NCBI GenBank assembly: GCA_963787425.1
Contig: CAWBCV010000013.1
Coordinates: 1-64,000, forward strand
Reading direction: 5' to 3'
DNA length: 64,000 nucleotides
Source: AP-15 sp963787425
Lineage (GTDB): Bacteria; Pseudomonadota; Alphaproteobacteria; ATCC43930; CGMCC-115725
Program-made: the position numbers and the translations under genes
In this document: one piece after another, positions 57,075 through 64,000 of the stretch
How the letters are laid out: the number at the start of each line of letters is the position of its first letter
Numbering within the stretch: position 1 is the stretch's first letter
The notes under the pieces: generated by a model
Told to the model about the DNA's origin: nothing
The model's input: the letters and a program-made list of their open reading frames with translations, nothing else
The model's database searches: none

Positions 57075-59252
57075 ATGACGGAATTCGGGACGCCGGTTGC
57101 GACGCGACGGCGGAATCCGCGCCGCAGCGCACTGCCTCCGATCGACCCCCGACGGGCTCCGGGTAGCGTCGCCGAGCCGCCGTCTAGAGCCCCCGAGAGC
57201 GTTCTACCGGCCGACGCCGCACCCCCCGATCCCTCGGCGCGCCCTGCCGTTTCCGCAGGAATTGCCAGCGGTGTCGCTACCATCCGCGAGGCGCTGAGGA
57301 GCATGCCGGCCAGTCCGGGCGTTTATCGCATGCTCGATCGGAGGGGTGACGCGCTCTATGTCGGCAAGGCGCGCAGCCTGAAGGGCCGAGTGCAGAATTA
57401 TGCGCATCCTGCCGGGTTGTCGAACCGGCTGCGCCGCATGATTGCCGAGACTGCCTCGATGGAAGTCGTGGTCACCCACACCGAGGCGGAAGCGCTGCTG
57501 CTCGAATGCAATCTGATCAAGCGGCTGATGCCCCGCTACAATGTGCTGTTGCGCGATGACAAGTCGTTTCCGTTTATCCATCTCACGGCCGGTCACGACT
57601 TTCCGCAGCTCACAAAATACCGCGGCGCGCGGACCAAGGAAGGCAGCTATTTCGGTCCCTTTGCCTCCGCCGGGTCCGTCAATCGCACCCTGGTGACCCT
57701 GCAGAAGGCGTTCTTGTTGCGGTCCTGCAGCGACAGCGTTTTTGCAACCCGCGCTCGCCCCTGCCTGCTTTACCAAATCAAGCGCTGCAGCGCCCCTTGC
57801 GTCGGACACATCTCGCGCGAGGATTACGCGGCGCTGATCGAGCAGGCGCACACCTTTTTGTCGGGCAGGAGTGACGCTGTTCAGCAACGCCTCGCCGCCG
57901 AGATGGAAGAGGCCGCGAACACTTTGGATTTCGAAGCGGCGGCGTTGGTTCGTGACCGGATCCGCGCGCTGTCGTTGGTCCAAGGGCATCAAGACATCCA
58001 CGTCGCCGGAGTCGTCGATGCCGACGTCATCGCCGCCCATCAGGATGGCGGGCAAACCTGCGTCCAGGTTTTCTTCTTCCGCGGCGGGCAGAATTGGGGC
58101 AATCGGGCGTACTTCCCAAGCCATGACCGGCAGCTCTCGGTGGAGGAGGTACTGACCTCGTTCGTTGGCCAATTTTATGACAATCGTACGAAACCGCCTC
58201 TTGTCTTGTTGAGTCACCGGCTGGTCGAGCAGGACCTGGTGGAAGAAGCGTTGTCGCTCGGTGGGCCGAGGGTCAGCCTCGCAGTACCTCAGCGCGGCGA
58301 CAAAAAGCGGCTGATCGACCGGATAGTCGCGACCGCACGTGAGGCGCTCGGGCGGCGCCTTGCGGAGAGTGCCTCTCAGAGTCAACTGCTCGACGGCGTC
58401 GCAGCCGCTCTTGGCATCGACAGACCACTGCGGCGCGTCGAGGTTTACGACAACAGCCACATCCAAGGCACGAATGCGGTTGGCGCGATGATCGTCGCCG
58501 GACGCGAGGGGCTCGTCAAAAACGCCTATCGCAAGTTCACGATCCGCGGCGCCGCTCCGTCCCGGGCGGGCGCTGCCCCGACCCGGCCCTTCCCCCACCC
58601 TAACCCTCCCCCGCTCGCGGGGGAGGGAATTGCGGCAAACGCTTTTTCCGACCAGCCCCTGCCGGCGGTGGTGGGAAGGGGGGGAACTGAGCGGCCGGAG
58701 CGCGGGACCGCGGGCGGCGATGACTATGCAATGATGCGCGAGGTTCTAATGCGCCGTTTCGCTCGCGCCGTCAAAGAGGATCCCGAACGCGACCGGGGCA
58801 CCTGGCCCGATTTGATCCTGATCGACGGCGGGCAGGGGCAGCTTAATATCGGCCGCGGCGTCCTCGAAGAGCTCGGCATTGCCGAGGTCGCAATCGTCGG
58901 GATCGCGAAGGGGCCGGAGCGCAATGCCGGGCGGGAGCACTTCTTTGTGCCGGGGCGAGCGCCGTTCTCGCTCGATCAACGCGACCCGGTCCTCTATTTC
59001 CTGCAGCGTCTGCGCGACGAAGCGCATCGGTTTGCTATCGCCGCGCACCGCGCCAAACGGACGAAAGCCCTGGGGCGCTCCCCGCTCGATGAAATCGAGG
59101 GCGTCGGCGCTCGCCGCAAGCAGGCTCTGCTGCATCATTTCGGTTCGGCCCGAGCGGTTGCCCGGGCCGGGCTCGGGGACCTCGAACGGGTATCCGGCAT
59201 CAGTAAAACTGTAGCAAAAAAGATTTATGACCACTTCCACCCCGACGGGTAA
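57075..59252 (+). CDS. uvrC: Excinuclease ABC subunit C
   Basis: The nuclease that makes both incisions in nucleotide excision repair, 725 residues. It has a GIY-YIG domain (about residues 79-165: SPGVYRMLDRRGDALYVGKA), a UVR motif (AAEMEEAANTLDFEAAALVR, about 277-298), a zinc-independent CxxxxxC-type cluster around PCLLYQIKRCSAPCVGH, an RNase H-like endonuclease domain (VEVYDNSHIQGTNAVGAMIV; LILIDGGQGQLNIG) and two C-terminal HhH motifs (EIEGVGARRKQALLHHFGS). An N-terminal extension of about 65 residues is Pro/Arg-rich. A repeat-derived insert (about residues 495-547) interrupts the RNase H-like domain. It overlaps the region preceding pgsA. Confidence 0.94.
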   Translation: MTEFGTPVATRRRNPRRSALPPIDPRRAPGSVAEPPSRAPESVLPADAAPPDPSARPAVSAGIASGVATIREALRSMPASPGVYRMLDRRGDALYVGKARSLKGRVQNYAHPAGLSNRLRRMIAETASMEVVVTHTEAEALLLECNLIKRLMPRYNVLLRDDKSFPFIHLTAGHDFPQLTKYRGARTKEGSYFGPFASAGSVNRTLVTLQKAFLLRSCSDSVFATRARPCLLYQIKRCSAPCVGHISREDYAALIEQAHTFLSGRSDAVQQRLAAEMEEAANTLDFEAAALVRDRIRALSLVQGHQDIHVAGVVDADVIAAHQDGGQTCVQVFFFRGGQNWGNRAYFPSHDRQLSVEEVLTSFVGQFYDNRTKPPLVLLSHRLVEQDLVEEALSLGGPRVSLAVPQRGDKKRLIDRIVATAREALGRRLAESASQSQLLDGVAAALGIDRPLRRVEVYDNSHIQGTNAVGAMIVAGREGLVKNAYRKFTIRGAAPSRAGAAPTRPFPHPNPPPLAGEGIAANAFSDQPLPAVVGRGGTERPERGTAGGDDYAMMREVLMRRFARAVKEDPERDRGTWPDLILIDGGQGQLNIGRGVLEELGIAEVAIVGIAKGPERNAGREHFFVPGRAPFSLDQRDPVLYFLQRLRDEAHRFAIAAHRAKRTKALGRSPLDEIEGVGARRKQALLHHFGSARAVARAGLGDLERVSGISKTVAKKIYDHFHPDG
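58585..58684. repeat. Palindromic family A repeat in frame inside uvrC
   Basis: About 100 bases with inverted ends (GCCCTTCCCCCACC at left, GGTGGGAAGGGG at right) and a strong central stem, CCCTCCCCCGC-tc-GCGGGGGAGGG. It is translated in frame and adds about 33 residues, with flanking non-family sequence making the total near 50, between the RKFTI and GDDYAMMREVL segments of UvrC. Confidence 0.82.
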
Positions 59253-59292
59253 GGTACGGCTGCCTTTTTTTCGTATTCAGCAGGAGCGATGT

Positions 59293-59892
59293 GTGCCGAT
59301 TACCAGCCTGCCCAACCTGCTGACATTGTCGCGCATCTTGGCGATTCCGGTGGTGATCGCGACCTTTTACGTGCCGGGCGACTATGCCCGTTGGTTCGCC
59401 TGCGCGCTCTTTTCGGCCGCGGGGGTGACCGACTGGCTGGATGGGCACATGGCGCGGCGCTGGGAACAGCAATCCGAAATCGGCCGTTTTCTCGACCCCA
59501 TCGCCGACAAATTGCTGGTGTCGGCGACGTTGTTCATGCTGACTGCCTTTGGGCGGCTCTCGGCTGAGGCGCTGCTTCCGGCATTGGTCATCCTGTGTCG
59601 GGAAATCCTGGTCTCCGGCCTTCGCGAATATCTCGCCGGGTTGCGGGTCGGCATGCCGGTGTCCCGGCTCGCCAAATGGAAGACGGTGATCCAGATGGTC
59701 GCGATCGGGGTGCTGATCGTCGGCGACGCCGGCCCCCGTTTTGTCCCGGTGGCGGAGATCGGCGAGACGCTGTTGTGGATCGCCGCAATCCTGACGTTGG
59801 TGACCGGATACGACTATCTTCAGGCCGGGCTGCGCCACATGGCGCGCCCTCGCGCGGCGCCTGCGAACCGCAAGTCAGAGCATTTGGCTTAG
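59293..59892 (+). CDS. pgsA: CDP-diacylglycerol-glycerol-3-phosphate 3-phosphatidyltransferase
   Basis: A membrane enzyme making phosphatidylglycerophosphate, the committed step to phosphatidylglycerol and cardiolipin. The CDP-alcohol phosphotransferase motif D-G-x2-A-R-x8-G-x3-D-x3-D is seen in the two stretches TDWLDGHMARRWEQQ and IGRFLDPIADK. Four or more membrane helices follow. GTG 59293 is preferred over ATG 59227 because AGGAG (59282-59286) is spaced properly and 199 residues is a normal length; the ATG lies inside uvrC. The uvrC-pgsA pair is conserved in many bacteria. Confidence 0.92.
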   Translation: MPITSLPNLLTLSRILAIPVVIATFYVPGDYARWFACALFSAAGVTDWLDGHMARRWEQQSEIGRFLDPIADKLLVSATLFMLTAFGRLSAEALLPALVILCREILVSGLREYLAGLRVGMPVSRLAKWKTVIQMVAIGVLIVGDAGPRFVPVAEIGETLLWIAAILTLVTGYDYLQAGLRHMARPRAAPANRKSEHLA

Positions 59893-59946
59893 GCCATTGC
59901 GACGGCTGCGATCATCCCCCAACTTGAGCCCATGGGGCGGGCGACA

Positions 59947-60459
59947 ATGCGGATCTTCGGCCTCGCCGGCTGGAGCGGAAGCGGCAAGACGACGTTGATG
60001 ACGGCGCTGATACCGGAACTCGTTTCACGCGGGATCACTGTATCTACGATAAAGCATGCTCATCACTCCTTTGACATCGATCAGCCGGGGAAGGATTCCT
60101 GGCGCCACCGGCAGGCGGGCGCGCGAGAGGTAATGGTCGCCTCGGGGCAGCGTTGGGCGCTGATGCACGAGCTGCGCGGCGCCGCCGAGCCATCGCTCGA
60201 CGAGTTGCTGGAGCGTATGATCCCGGTCGACCTAGTGCTCGTCGAGGGTTTCAAGCATCATGAACACCCGAAGATCGAGGTCTATCGTCACGCGGTCGGA
60301 AAACCATTGCTGCATCCCGACGATCCGTTTGTCGTGGCGATTGCTTCCGATCAGCGACTGCCCGAGTTCTCCAGGCCCTGGCTGCCGCTGTCGGATGCGA
60401 CTGCGATTGCCAACTTCATCCTTGGCCACGAAGCCGGGCTCGTACCATGGCACAGCTGA
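59947..60459 (+). CDS. mobB: Molybdopterin-guanine dinucleotide biosynthesis protein B
   Basis: A 170-residue P-loop GTPase of the MobB family that helps form the bis-MGD form of the molybdenum cofactor. Walker A is GWSGSGKTTLMTALIP, followed by VSTIKHAHHSFDIDQPGKDS, which is strongly conserved, and DLVLVEGFKHHEHPKIEV. Length is normal. ATG 59947 starts the conserved region. The stop overlaps the moeA start, so mobB-moeA-moaD-moaE form one operon. Confidence 0.93.
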   Translation: MRIFGLAGWSGSGKTTLMTALIPELVSRGITVSTIKHAHHSFDIDQPGKDSWRHRQAGAREVMVASGQRWALMHELRGAAEPSLDELLERMIPVDLVLVEGFKHHEHPKIEVYRHAVGKPLLHPDDPFVVAIASDQRLPEFSRPWLPLSDATAIANFILGHEAGLVPWHS

Positions 60460-61700
60460 GCGATGATTGTTTTGCGTTTGGGGGCGCACTGCTGAGCGTC
60501 GACGCCGCGCTCGGCCGGATCGAAGAGCGAGTGACGGCGGTCGTCGAGACGGAAACAACGCGGCTGGGCGGTGCCTGCGGGCGCATTCTCGCCCGCGATG
60601 TCGTTGCCTCGATGAACCTGCCGCCACACGCCAATAGCGCCGTGGACGGCTATGCCTTCGCGCACGCCGATCTCGCGCCGGGGCGGGAAACCGTGCTTCC
60701 GGTTTGCGGCCGGGCCGCAGCCGGTCACCCGCTCGGCCGTACCGCCGAGCGCGGCGCGGCGATCCGGATTTTTACCGGCGCGCCGATGCCGGAAGGCACC
60801 GACACCGTCATGATGCAGGAGGATTGCGTCGACGAAGACGGGCGAGTGCGGCTCAAGCCGGGGATCAAGAAGGGGGCAAACCGGCGCTATGCCGGAGAGG
60901 ACATCGCCGAGGGAGCGGTAGCTCTCGCCGCCGGGCGGCGGCTCGTGCCAGCGGACCTCGGGCTGGCTGCCGCGCTCGGCTATCGCGAGCTGCCGGTGTT
61001 TCGCCGCTTGCGTGTGGCACTGCTTTCCACCGGCGACGAGGTCCGCGACCCGGGCACGGCGTTGCCGCTGGGCACGATCTACGACGCCAACCGCTTCATG
61101 CTGGCGGCTCTTCTGGGCGGATTGGGTTGTGCCGTCAGCGATTTCGGGATTCGCCCCGACCGCGAGGCGGTGCTCGCCGATACTCTGGCGACGGCGAGCG
61201 CCGGCCATGATCTGATCGTCACCTCGGGCGGTGTTTCAACCGGCGAGGAGGATCATGTCAAGCCGGCCATCGAGCGGCTGGGCAGCCTGCATTTCTGGCG
61301 GCTCGCGATCAAGCCAGGGCGCCCCGTCGCGCTCGGCCAGATCGCCGGAGTTCCCCTGGTCGGACTTCCGGGAAACCCGGTCGCGGCGCTCGTAACGTTC
61401 GTCGTGCTGGCCCGGCCACTGATCTTGAGACTCGCCGGTGCAACGGCGTCAGCGCCCCGGCTTTTCCCGGTCCGAGCCGGCTTTGCTTACCGCAAAAAAC
61501 CGGGGCGGCGCGAATATGTCAGGGCGAGCCTACAGCGCGAAGGGAAAGATCTCGTCGCCGTCAAATACCCCAGGGATGGCGCCGGCATCATCTCCTCGAT
61601 CACTCGGTCGGAGGGGCTCGTGGTCGTCGGCGAGGAGACGAGCGACCTCGCGCCAGGCATGATGGTCGATTTCCTGCCGTTTTCCGAGGTGATCGGGTGA
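60447..61700 (+). CDS. moeA: Molybdopterin molybdenumtransferase MoeA
   Basis: A 417-residue enzyme inserting molybdate into adenylated molybdopterin. Recognisable parts are NLPPHANSAVDGYAFAHADL (conserved PPFDNSAMDGYA-like motif), AIRIFTGAPMPEGTDTVMMQ, LLSTGDEVRDPGTALPLGTI and the MPT-binding IVTSGGVSTGEEDHVK. It also has GLPGNPVAALVTFVVLARPL. The first codons overlap mobB and the stop overlaps the moaD start (GTGA). Confidence 0.95.
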   Translation: MAQLSDDCFAFGGALLSVDAALGRIEERVTAVVETETTRLGGACGRILARDVVASMNLPPHANSAVDGYAFAHADLAPGRETVLPVCGRAAAGHPLGRTAERGAAIRIFTGAPMPEGTDTVMMQEDCVDEDGRVRLKPGIKKGANRRYAGEDIAEGAVALAAGRRLVPADLGLAAALGYRELPVFRRLRVALLSTGDEVRDPGTALPLGTIYDANRFMLAALLGGLGCAVSDFGIRPDREAVLADTLATASAGHDLIVTSGGVSTGEEDHVKPAIERLGSLHFWRLAIKPGRPVALGQIAGVPLVGLPGNPVAALVTFVVLARPLILRLAGATASAPRLFPVRAGFAYRKKPGRREYVRASLQREGKDLVAVKYPRDGAGIISSITRSEGLVVVGEETSDLAPGMMVDFLPFSEVIG

Positions 61701-61948
61701 AGCTGCTTTATTTTGCCTGGCTGCGGGCGCGCATCGGCTGCGCCGAGGAGGAAACCGACTTGCCGCCTGGAGTGAAGAATGTAGCAGGCTTGCTCGATTG
61801 GCTGCGGTCGCGCGGCGACGGATATGCCGAGGCGCTGCGCGATCCTTCGGTCGTCCGGGTAGCGGTCAATCACAACCATGTCGGGCTCGATCACCCCGTG
61901 CGGGAGGGTGACGAAATCGCAGTCTTCCCGCCGGTGACCGGAGGATGA
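61697..61948 (+). CDS. moaD: Molybdopterin synthase small subunit MoaD
   Basis: An 83-residue ubiquitin-fold sulfur carrier that receives sulfur on its C-terminal glycine. It begins MKLLYFAWLRARIG (from GTG) and ends DEIAVFPPVTGG, with the required terminal Gly-Gly. It is translationally coupled to moeA by overlap and the moaE gene starts five bases after its stop. The order moeA-moaD-moaE is common. Confidence 0.94.
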   Translation: MKLLYFAWLRARIGCAEEETDLPPGVKNVAGLLDWLRSRGDGYAEALRDPSVVRVAVNHNHVGLDHPVREGDEIAVFPPVTGG

Positions 61949-61952
61949 GGCG

Positions 61953-62414
61953 ATGATCCGGGTGCAGCGCGAGAATTTCGACGTCGGCGCCGAGCTTGAA
62001 CGCCTGGCGGCCGGCAATCCCCGGATCGGCGGGGTCGCCAGCTTCATCGGATTGGTCCGCGACATGGGAGGCGATGACCGCGTCTCGGCTTTGACGCTCG
62101 AGCACTATCCCGGTATGACCGAGAAAAAGCTCACCGAGATCGAGACCGAGGCGCATCGGCGCTGGCCGCTCGATGCCGTGCTGATCATCCACCGCTACGG
62201 CCGGCTCGTCCCCGGCGACCGCATCGTGCTCGTCGCCACGGCCTCCCCGCACCGTGAAGCCGCGCTCGCCGCCTGCCAGTTCCTGATCGATTGGTTAAAG
62301 ACCGACGCGCCGTTCTGGAAGAGCGAGGAAACCCCCGCCGGCGAACGATGGGTCGCCTCCCGCGCCGAGGACGAAGCCGCCAAGCGGCGTTGGACGACGC
62401 ATCTGAGACGGTGA
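61953..62414 (+). CDS. moaE: Molybdopterin synthase large subunit MoaE
   Basis: A 153-residue catalytic subunit of molybdopterin synthase. Family motifs include IGGVASFIGLVRDMGGDD, LTLEHYPGMTEKKLTEIE, VLIIHRYGRLVPGDRIVL and the active-site lysine region FLIDWLKTDAPFWKSEETP. It pairs with MoaD encoded just upstream. GGAGGATGAGGCG precedes the ATG. It ends the Mo-cofactor operon; the next gene is on the other strand. Confidence 0.94.
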   Translation: MIRVQRENFDVGAELERLAAGNPRIGGVASFIGLVRDMGGDDRVSALTLEHYPGMTEKKLTEIETEAHRRWPLDAVLIIHRYGRLVPGDRIVLVATASPHREAALAACQFLIDWLKTDAPFWKSEETPAGERWVASRAEDEAAKRRWTTHLRR

Positions 62415-62505
62415 TCGAGATTGCCGACCCGTACCGCCAACTTGGCGAAAGTCGACCTCCATCTCGGCGAAGGAGAGGGTCAGCGTCGCCACGTCGCGGT
62501 CTAGA

Positions 62506-63239
62506 CTAAACGAATTGCTCTGCCCGCTCTGCAAGTCGCGTCGCGAGCTCGATCGCGCCGACGAGTGTAACCGTGGCGCCGATTGCTGGTACGCTACCGC
62601 TCTCGCGCGCCTCGCTGATAGCGGCGAGGGCGGCCGCACTGCCGGTCTCGTCCGCGATCTGCCGCAACGCGTCGCGCGGCGCAATCCTCGCTCCCGATTC
62701 GAGCCACAGCAATACCGCAGCGCTGGCCCGCAATGGCCCCACGGCATCGGCCGCCGCCCTCGCCAATTGCTCGTCATAGGCAGACGACAGAGCGTATCGC
62801 TCGCGCAGCCGCAGTTGCAGATTGACGAGCACCTGCATCAGACGGCGCAAGGCCGCTTCTCGCGAGACCGTGAGCCCGACAAAAGGATCGGGTCCATAGA
62901 GCACCTCGTGCCGCGCTATGATGTCGGCGAATTTTCACCGAGAAAGCGTCTTTGGCGACGGCGATCTCGTTTTCGAGAATGAACATCGCCGCCAGTCGGA
63001 TCGCCGCATGTGCGAACCGGTAGGCCTCGCCGATGGCCTCGAGTTTATTCGGCTCGACGCGGCGCAGCACAAGAACGACGTTCACATCGGAGGTCGCTCG
63101 CAGGCGTCCCTCTGCCCCCGAACCGAACAGCACCACCGAGAGAAGGTCTTCGGCAAACGCCCCCCTGCGCCGGCGCGGTGAATTCGCTCAGCGTCGTGCG
63201 CACCGCCTTTGGCAGCTGCTGGGCGGAAACGGTCGCCAC
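62506..63239 (-). pseudogene. Nucleotidyltransferase-domain protein, double frameshift
   Basis: The protein begins at GTG 63239 (VATVSAQQLPKAVRTTLSEF), shifts frame at the CCCCCC run 63160-63165 to read LLSVVLFGSGAEGRLRATSD, and shifts again at the TTTT run 62932-62935 to read ADIIARHEVLYGPDPFVG and an alanine-rich helical part to 62506. With both indels repaired it is one protein of about 244 residues with a minimal nucleotidyltransferase fold. The catalytic GSxxxGxxxxxSDxD motif is GSGAEGRLRATSDVN, with Asn in place of the second Asp, so activity is doubtful. Both shifts are single-base homopolymer changes. Confidence 0.65.
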
Positions 63240-63257
63240 TTCGCAGCCGGAGCGCTC

Positions 63258-64000
63258 TTAGGCGTCGAAGCCGTAGAGCCTGGCGGCGTTGGCGCGGGTG
63301 ATTTTGAAGCGGTCTTCGGGGCTGGCTTCCTTGAAGTCGCGCGCGACGACGTCCTGCGAATGCGGCCAGGTCGAGGCCTGGTGCGGGTAATCCGAAGACC
63401 ACATCAGCTTGTCCACGCCGATGAAGTGGCGGTTGGCGACACCGACGTAATCATCGATGTAGGTCGCCCACATCTGGCGCCGGAAATACTCGCTCGGCTT
63501 CAGCTTGTTCGTAAAGCCGGCAGAAATGCGCTGGCGCTCGAAGGCGCGGTCCATGCGCTGCAAATAATACGGCAGCCAGCCGATATTGTTCTCGGCCGAG
63601 ACGATCTGCAGTTCCGGGAAGCGGTCGAGCACGCCCGAGAAGATCAGCACGCTGAACGACTTTTCGACCTCGTGCGACAGCACGGTGGAGCGCATGTAGC
63701 GCTCTCCCCAATTATACTGGCTCTCCACTCCCATTCCGGTGATCGCATGCAGGCTGACCGGCATCTTCAGTTCCTGCGCCGCCGCCCAGAACGGGTCGTA
63801 GATGTCCGAGCTGTAAGGTTGCCCCTCGGGCGGCGAGCACCAGATCATCGCCCCCTTGAGGCCCATCTTGGCACAGCGCTCGAGCTCGCGCGCCCCGGCC
63901 ACAGGGTCGTAAAGCGAGATCATCGGCAGCCCGGCCATGCGCTTCGCGTCGTAGCCGACGAATTCGGCGAGCCAATCGTTGTAGACGCGGAAGCAGTCCG
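63258..64000 (-). CDS. Amidohydrolase family (ACMSD-like) protein, partial at right edge
   Basis: The C-terminal 247 residues of an amidohydrolase-2 type TIM-barrel enzyme. The frame is open to the window end (reading CFRVYNDWLAEFVGYDAKRM before MAGLPMISLYDPVAGARELE), so the N-terminus is outside. Metal- and substrate-site features include MPVSLHAITGMGVE (His), IVSAENNIGWLPYYLQRMD and LMWSSDYPHQASTWPHS with the conserved Asp and His. Such enzymes are decarboxylases or hydrolases of aromatic acids. The end ITRANAARLYGFDA is the normal C-terminus. Confidence 0.85.
   Translation of the reverse strand, partial: DCFRVYNDWLAEFVGYDAKRMAGLPMISLYDPVAGARELERCAKMGLKGAMIWCSPPEGQPYSSDIYDPFWAAAQELKMPVSLHAITGMGVESQYNWGERYMRSTVLSHEVEKSFSVLIFSGVLDRFPELQIVSAENNIGWLPYYLQRMDRAFERQRISAGFTNKLKPSEYFRRQMWATYIDDYVGVANRHFIGVDKLMWSSDYPHQASTWPHSQDVVARDFKEASPEDRFKITRANAARLYGFDA

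Noticed and set aside
57204..58598. A 464-codon minus-strand open frame
   Set aside because: It is antisense to uvrC, and no domain is seen in its product.
1..64000. tRNA, rRNA or riboswitch genes
   Set aside because: No T-loop plus acceptor-stem pattern, rRNA sequence or riboswitch consensus was recognised on reading through; a covariance-model search would be the deciding test.

Overview
The window is about 64 kb of GC-rich DNA from an alphaproteobacterium, most likely a Rhodospirillales- or Hyphomicrobiales-like lineage. This rests on gene content and order (imuA-imuB-dnaE2 under an alphaproteobacterial GAAC-N7-GAAC LexA box, glnE-bcp, uvrC-pgsA followed by Mo-cofactor genes, MsrP, ZapE, DUF6494, DUF1272, DUF5681). 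No rRNA, tRNA or CRISPR array was seen. At least five genes carry single-base frameshifts, several in homopolymer runs, so the sequence is either a draft with indel errors or holds several young pseudogenes.

Layout. 0-3.4 kb: a minus-strand group with two tandem four-repeat DUF347 membrane proteins, a PepSY protein and a frameshifted outer-membrane transporter-like protein. 3.5-10.6 kb: an RpiR regulator, a zinc alcohol dehydrogenase, a DMT-type permease with a histidine-rich tail, and a large AsmA/YhdP-like protein. 10.8-16.3 kb: glnE, bcp, a frameshifted FMN reductase, DUF1272 and an aminotransferase. 16.3-22.3 kb: the SOS mutasome imuA-imuB-dnaE2, whose three genes are interrupted in frame by palindromic repeats. 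22.3-27.2 kb: a methyltransferase overlapping a glycosyltransferase, facing a P450 and a capsule-type polysaccharide protein. 27.4-31.8 kb: prolyl oligopeptidase and two luciferase-like monooxygenases.

31.8-38.1 kb is an AT-richer accessory segment with an orphan membrane protein, a frameshifted serine recombinase with candidate binding repeats, a frameshifted PIN-like protein, a complete IS1202/ISNCY-type element with double-repeat ends, and a DUF5681 protein. 38.2-53.5 kb returns to housekeeping content: AhpD-like protein, SppA, an acyltransferase, a secreted isoamylase-type glycosidase, cupin, two RidA proteins, DUF6494, ZapE, a truncated gene, a 50-residue lipoprotein, an EF-hand protein, MsrP, an EF-G-like GTPase and aspartate aminotransferase. 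53.7-62.4 kb carries uvrB-SDR and uvrC-pgsA-mobB-moeA-moaD-moaE. The right edge has a broken nucleotidyltransferase gene and a partial amidohydrolase.

The most striking structure is the placement of palindromic repeats inside coding sequence: at least six insertions lie in frame in imuA, imuB, dnaE2 (three) and uvrC, all DNA-repair or mutagenesis genes, while none was seen in the other coding regions. One of the two repeat families also occurs between genes at three places.
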